DNA from: an uncultured Pseudomonadales bacterium
GTDB taxonomy: Bacteria; Pseudomonadota; Gammaproteobacteria; Pseudomonadales; Azotimanducaceae
NCBI GenBank assembly: GCA_937775265.1
Contig: CALKBV010000016.1
Span: 1 to 64,000, forward strand
Length of the DNA stretch: 64,000 bases
Direction of reading: 5' to 3'
Every line of letters starts with the position of its first letter. Position 1 is the stretch's first letter. Shown here in pieces: positions 27,678-35,278 of this stretch. A model generated the notes under the pieces. That model had not been told where the DNA came from and searched no databases. It saw nothing but the letters and a program-made list of their open reading frames with translations. The position numbers were made by a program, and so were the translations under genes.

Positions 27678-28271
27678 TTGACGTCAGTACAAATCAGAGA
27701 TGCGCAAGTTAGTGATATACCTCTCTTGGCATATGTGTGCTTGCAAGCTACAGGCGGCATCTTTGAAGCGCTGTATGAGGGATCGATTCCTGGTCGGGAG
27801 ACCAGTCTCATCGTCGAGCACTTGTTTTCTCGGCTGAATGCCACATCCTCTTACCGCAATTGCCAGATTTTTGAAGCGAAAGGTGAAGCTGTAGGGGGGC
27901 TGCATGGCTATCCGTTTGATGCCAGTGCGCAAGATCCTGGAGACCCCCTTCTGCGGGCGGACCGGTATCATCTGGTGCGACCCTTCGCGGAACTTCCACC
28001 GCGGTCCGATAGCTACTACGTTAGCTCCGTGGGTTTTTATTCCAACCAACGCGGCCGAGGCTATGGGCGTCAGCTGATGCAAGAGGCAGAGGCGATTGCG
28101 CGGACAAAAGCGCTTAACAGTATGAGTCTGCATGTCTTTGCGCGAAACAGCCCGGCGGTAACGCTGTATAAGAGCATGGGCTATGAAGCGTTGGGCCGAC
28201 AACCCGTGGTCACTCATCCGTTGATCCGTTATGACGGCCAGCTCTTGTTGATGGGGAAGTCGCTAAACTAG
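27678..28271 (+). CDS. GNAT-family N-acetyltransferase
   Basis: About 197 residues of GNAT fold. The acetyl-CoA loop is GFYSNQRGRGYGRQLM (about residue 125), followed by the helix and SLHVFARNSPAVTLYKSMGY typical of RimI-like members. I favour the TTG at 27678 (AAGGGG upstream): the 80 codons before it in the long frame have no GNAT similarity. The PhyH gene 15 bp downstream is likely co-transcribed. Confidence 0.8.
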   Translation: MTSVQIRDAQVSDIPLLAYVCLQATGGIFEALYEGSIPGRETSLIVEHLFSRLNATSSYRNCQIFEAKGEAVGGLHGYPFDASAQDPGDPLLRADRYHLVRPFAELPPRSDSYYVSSVGFYSNQRGRGYGRQLMQEAEAIARTKALNSMSLHVFARNSPAVTLYKSMGYEALGRQPVVTHPLIRYDGQLLLMGKSLN

Positions 28272-28286
28272 TAGCAGGAGATTGAA

Positions 28287-29456
28287 ATGACACATGCATC
28301 CGAAAACACTGACCGCATGCTAAGTGCGGCAGAGCATGCCGAAGCCATGAGCGGTTACGTGCGCGAAGGTAAACGGCGGGTTGATCAGCTGGGTACTCGA
28401 GGACCGCTGAGATTTTCAGCAGACGGAGCATTGCATCCGGACATTCTCGCTGCCTACTGGAAGCACGGGTTCTATGTATTCGAAAATATGATAGGTGCCG
28501 ATGAACTGACGGCGCTGCGCGCGGATGCCGATAAGGTGATACAAGGCGCACCGGTACGTAAAGGCGCAAACATCGACGCACAGGGCCGTACGGCCTATGG
28601 CCGGCAATTTGCGGTGGATCCTTATATTCTAATTAAACCGCTCTCTGACCCCTGGGGTGGCACCGATGTGTTCGATGGCCGACACCCTGCACAAATGACG
28701 CAGCCTGCACCGGGCAAGAACGCACCCGAAGAGGTGGTGCACGTGCTGACCGGCGTTTGCCAAACCATGCCATCTGCGCTGCGGCTGTGCGGACACCCAC
28801 AACTGCTTGCCATAGCCGAAGCAATCAACGGCGATGACTTTGTGCCGTACACCGAGGTCGCTTTTGTTAAACAACCCGGCCTGGGCGGATCGGTCGCCTG
28901 GCACCAGGACGGGGCAACGCATTGGGAATCGCAGAATTGGGACGAAGGTATTCACGGGTTCAATTTTCAGGCGCAGTTGTACGCATGCACCCAGCGTAAT
29001 TGCTTGTGGGTAGTACCTGGCACGCACAAGGGCCGTGTGGACATTGCAGCCCTGGTTGCGAGCAATGCTGGCTCCGAGTTAATCCCCGGGGCCGTGCCGA
29101 TGGTGTGTGAGCCCGGTGATGTGACGATCGCTAATCGACAAATCCTGCACGGCTCGTTCGCCAACACCTCCCCCGACATGCGGGTGTCAATTACGATCGG
29201 GTTTAACCGTCGTGCCTCAGTGTTGGGCGCACGGGGTGCCCTGTTTCGAACCGCAGACGAGATCTACGATGAGGAACGTGTCGATCAACGCTCCAGCGTG
29301 ATTGCGCTCGGCATCGATGCGCGCGCCAATCACTACCCGAAAGAGACGCGATTCTGTTACCAACCTTTCGCTGGTCGCGAAGATGCATTCCGCTACGATC
29401 CCGAGACGATTGAGGCCACTATCCGTGACTACAATCTGAATGATCTTGCGATCTAA
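28287..29456 (+). CDS. Phytanoyl-CoA dioxygenase (PhyH) family protein
   Basis: A 389-residue protein with a 60-residue N-terminal extension before the core. HxD is in AWHQDGATHW (about residue 211), the distal histidine in ILHGSFANTS and the arginine in MRVSITIGFNRR. AGGAG precedes the ATG. It follows the GNAT gene by 15 bp, so acetylation and hydroxylation may act on one compound. The last of the five island PhyH genes. Confidence 0.88.
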   Translation: MTHASENTDRMLSAAEHAEAMSGYVREGKRRVDQLGTRGPLRFSADGALHPDILAAYWKHGFYVFENMIGADELTALRADADKVIQGAPVRKGANIDAQGRTAYGRQFAVDPYILIKPLSDPWGGTDVFDGRHPAQMTQPAPGKNAPEEVVHVLTGVCQTMPSALRLCGHPQLLAIAEAINGDDFVPYTEVAFVKQPGLGGSVAWHQDGATHWESQNWDEGIHGFNFQAQLYACTQRNCLWVVPGTHKGRVDIAALVASNAGSELIPGAVPMVCEPGDVTIANRQILHGSFANTSPDMRVSITIGFNRRASVLGARGALFRTADEIYDEERVDQRSSVIALGIDARANHYPKETRFCYQPFAGREDAFRYDPETIEATIRDYNLNDLAI

Positions 29457-29524
29457 GATTCGAAAAGGCGATCAAATCAGTAGCCCCTAAAGATGGTACC
29501 ACTTCATTTTTGTCTAGAGTACAA

Positions 29525-29732
29525 GCAGCGCATTTCTCCCTACGCCAACAGAAAATTACCTTGGCTAATCGTCCATCACCAGCTCAGCCAATAACCACAA
29601 ACAACAAAAAACTTGGTAGCGTTTAACCACTACTCGTCATACGGCGCCACTCTTGCATAAAACAAGCAGGCGACCGATCTGATTCGATACTCAGACTTTC
29701 GATCGAAAAGCCCTGTTATAATTCCTATCCTC
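29525..29732 (+). repeat. A-family dispersed repeat, full copy 3
   Basis: A 208-bp copy ending 26 bp before the start of the large quinoprotein fusion gene. Confidence 0.87.
29697..29722 (+). promoter_or_regulatory. Extended -10 promoter with palindromic operator on A repeat
   Basis: Perfect palindrome TTTCGATCGAAA (29697-29708) is followed eight bases later by TATAAT within TGTTATAAT (29714-29722), the extended -10 form. No good -35 is present at 17 bp. A GAGGAG Shine-Dalgarno (29740) and ATG (29758) follow, giving a leader of about 30 nt. The palindrome would lie between -35 and -10, a place where a dimeric regulator could act. Confidence 0.6.
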
Positions 29733-29757
29733 GCATACAGAGGAGCTTAATAGCCCG

Positions 29758-32700
29758 ATGAAGTCCTTCAATTCAGGAATTGTTTTACTGGGTGTATTGA
29801 TGCTTTCTGCTTGTGGAGGTGGTGGTGGAGGTGGTGGTAACGGCTCCACGCAAGCCCCGGAAACCTTGCCACCATCGAGTGGCGGAAGCCCAGCCCCAAC
29901 GGCATGCACACCAGACTCAGGGCCTTTTAGCGCAGTTTTTCCTCAGGATAACTGGCAAACCTCTTCGCCAGAAGATCAAGGCTTATGCAGCACAGCCATC
30001 AACGATGCTCTTGATTATGCCTTTAAAGACGGAAACGACACAGGCGCCGTTATTATCGTCAAGAATGGCTATCTCGTCGCCGAGCAATACGGTCCAAATA
30101 AAACCTCCGAAGATCAAGTCACAAGTTGGTCTGTAGCAAAGAGCGTCACCAGCGCACTTGTAGGCGCAGCACTTGACGAAGGCGCGATCCGCGGCCTAGA
30201 TCAATCCCTGGCCGACTTCATCCCCAGTTGGTCCAGCACAGGTAAAGCAGCCATTACGGTCTCCCATTTACTCAATGTACGCACTGCTATGGACCTCATA
30301 GGTGACCCCGACGGTGATGGCTATCCAGACGGTTCGGACCTGTACGAGTCGAATGATCAGTTAGCGTTGTCACTCAACCGATCACTCATCGGCACGCCTG
30401 GGGAAAAACTTTACACCTATTCAAATGCCGATGTGATGATCGCCGGAGAACTCGTTAGGGTAGCGACTGGGGTGCCTGTCAGTGACTATCTTGCGAACAC
30501 TCTGGGAGATGTGACTGGATTTAACGGAGATTGGTGGGTGGACAGCAATAACCAGGTTCTCGCCTACTGCTGCCTGGATGCAAAACCACGTAGCTTCGCC
30601 AGATTTGGTCTGCTTTACGCCAGGAATGGCGCGTGGAACGGAACGCAGTTACTTAGCCAGGCATGGATTAATACTAGTACGATACCAGCCCGGAATGGCA
30701 CCTATGGCTACTATTGGTGGCCAATTTCCAATGGTGGATTTGCAGCGATTGGAGTACAGGGTCAGTTAATTGCTGTATATCCAGACAATGACTTGGTTGT
30801 ATTGCGGTTTGGCAACTACACGCGCCAGGGTGACGGGTCTATCGTTCGCTCGGGTAACAATTTTCACGACACAAATGAACCGACCAATTTCGATATAGGT
30901 ACTTTTCTGGACCTGGCTTGGGGTGGTCTGCTTGACAAGAGCTCAAACACTCAGGCTCCTATCGCTGATTTAGGCGTCAATCAAGTATCTGTACTCGGTT
31001 CAGAAGTTACCGTGCACGCTGGCAAGAGCCTCGACCCGGATGGCAACCCCCTTACTTTTGATTGGGAATTGGCTTCCAGTCCCAAAGGCAGCACTGCACT
31101 CATTGAAGGTATTGGCGAAACCATCAGATTTACACCCAATGTTAGCGGTACCTATGTTGTTAACTTAACCCTGAGCGACGGACAAAACACTAGCACCACA
31201 GAACAAACAATCACCATCGTCCCCTCTCGCGACGTACTTACAGAAGGCACCGCCAACGGTATGTGGCCGAACTACGGAGGCAATCTCTCCAGCAACAAAT
31301 ACGCGCCTCACAATCAAGTCAATGCGGACAATATAGATGAGTTGGAGATCGCTTGGCGATGGCTCTCACCCGACAATAATCTAACCACTTATCAAAACTC
31401 AGTATTCGAACCAACACCGATTATGGTTGACGGCGTACTGTACACCAGCACGTCTTTTAGCCAGGTGGCTGCGATCAATGCGACCACCGGCGAATCCTTA
31501 TGGACCTACGACCCGCAATCTTATTTGTACGGACGGCCCCCTAACAACGGTTTTCTGCACAGGGGAGTTTCCTTTACTGAAGACTTCAATGGAAAGAAAA
31601 TCCATATTGCTACAGGAGATGCAAGGCTTATTGCATTAAATGCCATCAGTGGCAAGCCGATCAATAATTTCGGTACACTAGGCAACGGTCAGGTCAATCT
31701 ACTCAGCGATATTCCTCGCCTGAACGCCACAACAACACGACTGAACAATGCTCACGACCAACCAGACGTACCGGACTTAGCGGGTGCAGTAACGCAGGTA
31801 GGTAATAGCTCGCCCGGGATCATGTGCCGCAACGTACTCATTGTTGGTTCCAGCGTCCACGATGGAGAAGTTTTACCCCCATCTCCGCCAGGAGACGTGC
31901 GAGGCTTCGACATCAACACCGGAGAAAGGTTATGGACCTTCCATACCATACCTCGAAAAGGGGAATTCGGCTTAGACACTTGGAAAAATGATTCCTGGAA
32001 AATCAATGGCAACACCAACGTCTGGGCACCCATGAGCGCCGATGAAGAGCTTGGTCACGTGTATCTACCGGTAAGTTGTCCAACCAACAATTACTACGGC
32101 GGTCGCAGGCCAGGTGACAATTTGTTTGCCAATAGCATTGTCGCTTTGAACTGCGAAACAGGTGAGCGCGAATGGCATTTCCAAACAGTACACCACGATA
32201 TTTGGGACTATGACCTGCCCGCGGCACCGAACCTCATGGACATCAACGTCGACGGGGTGAACATCAAGGCTTTGGCGCAGGTGAGCAAACAGGGTTTCAT
32301 TTATGTTTTTGATCGCGAAACAGGCGCGCCAGTGTGGCCTATTATTGAAACCCCTGTCCCTGGATCAGCAGTCCCGGGCGAAATCACCTCACCGACCCAG
32401 CCGATCCCAAGCAAGCCGCCACCTTTTGTGCGACAAGGCAGCGTTCGTCAAGACCTGGTGGACCCCTCTTCGGCCACGGCCTACGACGTCGGCCCCTTAT
32501 TTACGCCTCCGAACACCAAGGGTCTCATTGTTACACCTGGCGAAGGGGGCGGTGCAAACTGGGGTGGTGCATCTTACGACCCCAACACGCAGACCCTTTA
32601 CGTGAACGGATTTGGCCCCTTATCGCACCTGGTGCGCTTGCAAGAAGGAAGTGAAGAGAACTTCTACTATGTGTTCCCGGAATTGTTCACCGGCCCAGCA

Positions 32701-33036
32701 ACGGTATCTCCATATCCTGGACTGGGTTCTTCCATTACCGCATACGACATGAACGCAGGTAGCATTCGCTGGCAGGTCGCCGCAGACAGCAATACCACCG
32801 TCATTGGAAACGCGGCGTCCATGGTGAGCGGAGATTTGTTGTTTTACAAAAACAGTTCATTATCAACCTTGAACGTGTTCGATAAAACCACCGGTGTACT
32901 TCTGCGGAAGATCCCCCTCGGCGCACGTCCCACAGGCTCTCCCATGACCTACATGCAAAATGGCAAACAATATATTGTGATAGCGGCCGGCAGACAGGAC
33001 GAAACAATGGAATTGATTGCGCTCAGCCTGCCGTGA
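29758..33036 (+). CDS. Lipoprotein fusing serine hydrolase, PKD-like and PQQ quinoprotein domains
   Basis: A 1092-residue predicted outer- or inner-membrane lipoprotein: signal peptide, lipobox LSAC (Cys19), then eight glycines. Residues about 70-385 form a beta-lactamase/esterase-like domain with SVAK (Ser125, Lys128) and YSN (221-223), and a late GVQGQ. About 400-490 is a PKD-like module (PIADLGVNQVS, SLDPDG). About 500-1092 is a quinoprotein glucose-dehydrogenase-like propeller with NYGGNLSSNKYAP, HHDIWDYDLPAAPNLMD and GEGGGANWGGASYD; no cytochrome c motif CxxCH is seen. The quinoprotein would oxidise an alcohol or sugar with PQQ. The fusion is unusual; the domains are clear, their joint role is not. 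Confidence 0.85.
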   Translation: MKSFNSGIVLLGVLMLSACGGGGGGGGNGSTQAPETLPPSSGGSPAPTACTPDSGPFSAVFPQDNWQTSSPEDQGLCSTAINDALDYAFKDGNDTGAVIIVKNGYLVAEQYGPNKTSEDQVTSWSVAKSVTSALVGAALDEGAIRGLDQSLADFIPSWSSTGKAAITVSHLLNVRTAMDLIGDPDGDGYPDGSDLYESNDQLALSLNRSLIGTPGEKLYTYSNADVMIAGELVRVATGVPVSDYLANTLGDVTGFNGDWWVDSNNQVLAYCCLDAKPRSFARFGLLYARNGAWNGTQLLSQAWINTSTIPARNGTYGYYWWPISNGGFAAIGVQGQLIAVYPDNDLVVLRFGNYTRQGDGSIVRSGNNFHDTNEPTNFDIGTFLDLAWGGLLDKSSNTQAPIADLGVNQVSVLGSEVTVHAGKSLDPDGNPLTFDWELASSPKGSTALIEGIGETIRFTPNVSGTYVVNLTLSDGQNTSTTEQTITIVPSRDVLTEGTANGMWPNYGGNLSSNKYAPHNQVNADNIDELEIAWRWLSPDNNLTTYQNSVFEPTPIMVDGVLYTSTSFSQVAAINATTGESLWTYDPQSYLYGRPPNNGFLHRGVSFTEDFNGKKIHIATGDARLIALNAISGKPINNFGTLGNGQVNLLSDIPRLNATTTRLNNAHDQPDVPDLAGAVTQVGNSSPGIMCRNVLIVGSSVHDGEVLPPSPPGDVRGFDINTGERLWTFHTIPRKGEFGLDTWKNDSWKINGNTNVWAPMSADEELGHVYLPVSCPTNNYYGGRRPGDNLFANSIVALNCETGEREWHFQTVHHDIWDYDLPAAPNLMDINVDGVNIKALAQVSKQGFIYVFDRETGAPVWPIIETPVPGSAVPGEITSPTQPIPSKPPPFVRQGSVRQDLVDPSSATAYDVGPLFTPPNTKGLIVTPGEGGGANWGGASYDPNTQTLYVNGFGPLSHLVRLQEGSEENFYYVFPELFTGPATVSPYPGLGSSITAYDMNAGSIRWQVAADSNTTVIGNAASMVSGDLLFYKNSSLSTLNVFDKTTGVLLRKIPLGARPTGSPMTYMQNGKQYIVIAAGRQDETMELIALSLP

Positions 33037-33194
33037 GCTAAAGCTTGCAGTGATTTAATCGACTGTGCATATACAAGCCTTTTGGTTGGCCTTGAATCTA
33101 AGGATTTTCAAATGGTGTGGACTACCAAGATCCTCACCTTGAAGAACCCGGGCCTGCAGCGCTCGGATACCCAACCAAAACCCTTCACGGTCGA
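33037..33194. other. Intergenic region, no feature recognised
   Basis: Between the fusion gene and the transposase remnant; no terminator is obvious. Confidence 0.4.
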
Positions 33195-33620
33195 CAGAAA
33201 CGGTTTTTCACTGAACGTGTTGCCTGCCGGCCGCTACAGCGTGAACGTCTGTGTCGTTGCGTAACGCGGCCCACAGTCTGCCTGGAGCGGTTGTCGACCA
33301 ACGCAACCGGCCAGGTGAGCTACGAACTCAAGCACCCGCTCCGCGACGGCACCACTCATATTCTGTTCACTCCCGATGACTTTCTCGCCCGGTTGGCAGC
33401 GCTGGTACCGCGACCCCGGTCCAATCTGACTCGATACTTTTACAGGATTGGGGGGGGCTTTGCGCCCAACTCACCATTCAGGCGGACAGTGGTCCCTGGT
33501 TCAGCAAAACCGGCGCGCAACAAATCAAAGAAACCGACAATACAGACCGCCACTGAACCCTCTGTCGATCAAGCACAGCCTTGCTCGCCACTGAGCTGGG
33601 CCGAGCGGCTTACAACGGTG
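33195..33620 (+). pseudogene. IS91-type transposase, frameshifted remnant
   Basis: Conserved pieces occur in two or more plus frames: NGFSLN, then RERLCRCVTRPTVCLERLS, VSYELKHPLRDGTTHILFTP, DFLARLAALVPRPRSNLTRY, FAPNSPFR, and LSWAERL. This order is that of the C-terminal half of IS91-family Y2 transposases (YRLK.PWRDGTTH, RLAALVPRPR.NL.R). Frameshifts and loss of both ends show it is dead. It lies near the intact-tRNA end of the island. Confidence 0.75.
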
Positions 33621-33839
33621 GTGACAATGATGATCATAATTATCGCTATTGCCAGTAAAATTAGGTGGTTTCGGAGAACACATTTAAGGAGAGGTTGCAG
33701 ATGCGTGCCACAATATCCGGAGTGGGCCTACTGGCTTGCGGAAACGTATCAACTGGCCGGTCAAAAATAATTTCGAGCAATCCTTTCGGAACCGATTAAG
33801 GCGAACTACTATATGCGTATTTGATCAAGGAGCACGAAG

Positions 33840-34151
33840 ATGACTATTCAAGCCGTTACAACCTGGGAAGGCAGCGTCGCTGGCCTGCAATTACTCGAAG
33901 CCGGTGCAAAGCAATCTGGACCGCTACATGAAAGTATGGGAGCAAAGAACCCAAGACTCTGGCGAGCCAGTGCTGGTGGTGACGTGGAGCGGGGCTATTA
34001 CTCTATCGAGTTCGATTCTCATGAAGACTACGGCAAATTTACTGATTCTATGATGGCCTCTGAATGGTGGGCTGGAACCATTGATTGGATGACAGAAAAT
34101 AAAAACGAAATCGAGAATCTTGGAACTACCATTTATTACGACGCGCTATAA
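33840..34151 (+). CDS. Small protein of unknown function
   Basis: A 103-residue soluble protein with AAGGAG six bases before ATG. It has the look of a small ferredoxin-like alpha/beta domain (EMBL-type sequence GGDVERGYYSIEFDSHEDYG, then SEWWAGTIDWM), as in DUF-type antibiotic-monooxygenase-like dimers. I assign no function. It is the last gene before the tRNA and is followed by C repeat copy 3. Confidence 0.6.
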   Translation: MTIQAVTTWEGSVAGLQLLEAGAKQSGPLHESMGAKNPRLWRASAGGDVERGYYSIEFDSHEDYGKFTDSMMASEWWAGTIDWMTENKNEIENLGTTIYYDAL

Positions 34152-34205
34152 AACGCGTCAAAATTCGGAGGTATTCAGGATCAGTTAAATCAAAACCACC
34201 TAAAT

Positions 34206-34283
34206 CACTCCGCCAAACCAGTAATAACTGCACAGCAGGAGTCCCTTTTCTGTGGAGTGGGGGTGGTGGGGGGGTGGTGTGGC
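34206..34283 (+). repeat. C repeat, copy 3 (G-rich)
   Basis: Shares CAGTAATA, CAGGAGTCCCTTTTCTGTG and a dense G-run (GTGGGGGTGGTGGGGGGGTGG) with copies 1 and 2. Confidence 0.6.
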
Positions 34284-34444
34284 CATCTGCCCCGGAGGTG
34301 TTGATGGGGCTATCGTAGATACGTTTGAAGGTTTTACCCTATCAAACGCGAAATCATGCGGTACTATAACTGGTACAAGACAAGAATATTGGAAGCTATT
34401 AATCTATAAAATACTATATATATCAGATACATATACTTATTAAT
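34284..34444. other. AT-rich DNA beside the tRNA 3' end
   Basis: The 60 bp next to the tRNA are very AT-rich. No integrase ORF or remnant is recognised. Confidence 0.4.
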
Positions 34445-34538
34445 TGGCGGAAGAGGTAGGAGTCGAACCCACCAGCCACTTTAACAGCAGCTCAACGGCT
34501 TTGAAGGCCGCGCGCACCACCGGGTACAACGCTCTTCC
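34445..34538 (-). tRNA. selC: tRNA-Sec (anticodon TCA)
   Basis: A 94-nt gene reading GGAAGAGC at the 5' end and CTCTTCCGCCA at the 3' end with encoded CCA. The anticodon loop CTTCAAA (34506-34500) gives anticodon UCA at 34504-34502. The long variable arm, long acceptor stem and T-loop GGTTCGACTCC are the bacterial selC pattern. selA and selB are 18-22 kb away. It is the likely insertion site of the island on its left. Confidence 0.93.
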
Positions 34539-34612
34539 GTTGACTATGATATCAAAAAAAGAGCGTTGACCGCTGGGGCGATAGCGACCTTATCGGTGCA
34601 GATCAGGCTGTG

Positions 34613-35212
34613 TTATTCGAGGCCGCGCTTTTTCAGTTCGTCCGGCATACGTTTAGAGTCCGCTTCAAGCGCTGGTCCGCGTTCATCATCGCTGAGTTGC
34701 CCCATGGTATCGGCAGCCATTTTGTCGCTGTCCAAAGTAATCCATTTCTCAGGGACAATTTCAATGATGACTCTGAGAGGTGAATCGAGCCTTTCCTCAA
34801 ACCCGATCGCACCGGCTTCTTCTTCGGGTGTTAGCTCGCGATTAGCGCCATCAGCACCGTATGGTCCGCGGGCAAGGGCAGGGTAGAACCATTTTTTCGT
34901 TTCTTCGTCGTCATGGATGATGGCGCGGCCCTTGATGGTAATAGCCCCATTGGGGCCGTCTGGCGCTGCTATGCCGCTAACTACGAGCGAACAGCGTGGG
35001 TCACGGCGAATAGCCGAGACGCGATGGCGGTGAACGCCGCAGGTAATCCAGCCGCGGCCGTCACGCCAGACAAATGCATGGATCACGCCAACGGCCCAGC
35101 CGTCTCGGGTTGTCCAGTTGAATACGCACTCTCGCGCCTTGGTTAGCAGTTCCTCTCGCTTTTCATCAGAGAAGGGATAGATGGATACCTGTTCGTGGTC
35201 TTTGTTTGACAT
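34613..35212 (-). CDS. Pyridoxamine 5'-phosphate oxidase-fold protein
   Basis: A 199-residue split-barrel flavin/heme-type protein. The N-terminal strands (CVFNWTTRDGWAVGVIHAFV, RVSAIRRDPRCSLVVSG) are the PNPOx-like core; similar proteins bind FMN, F420 or heme. It is not PdxH: the C-terminal signature is absent. It lies between the tRNA gene and uup, 67 bp downstream of the latter. Confidence 0.75.
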   Translation of the reverse strand: MSNKDHEQVSIYPFSDEKREELLTKARECVFNWTTRDGWAVGVIHAFVWRDGRGWITCGVHRHRVSAIRRDPRCSLVVSGIAAPDGPNGAITIKGRAIIHDDEETKKWFYPALARGPYGADGANRELTPEEEAGAIGFEERLDSPLRVIIEIVPEKWITLDSDKMAADTMGQLSDDERGPALEADSKRMPDELKKRGLE

Positions 35213-35278
35213 GACAGCTCCAGTTTAGTGTGGAGTAATCCTACACCAGTTAATTGCTGTTGGTCGACTCTAGGTTGT

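Noticed and set aside
27458-27844. 128-aa minus-strand ORF
   Set aside because: It overlaps the GNAT gene and has no recognised domain; part outside the overlap might be a remnant but cannot be assigned.
17789-29732. Dispersed A and B repeats as a CRISPR array
   Set aside because: Copies are 1-6 kb apart with genes between; there is no regular spacer pattern and no cas gene.
19594-29732. A repeats as integron attC sites
   Set aside because: No GTTRRRY-type core sites, no imperfect hairpin over the whole unit, and no integron integrase in the window. The promoter-like right end is a better explanation.
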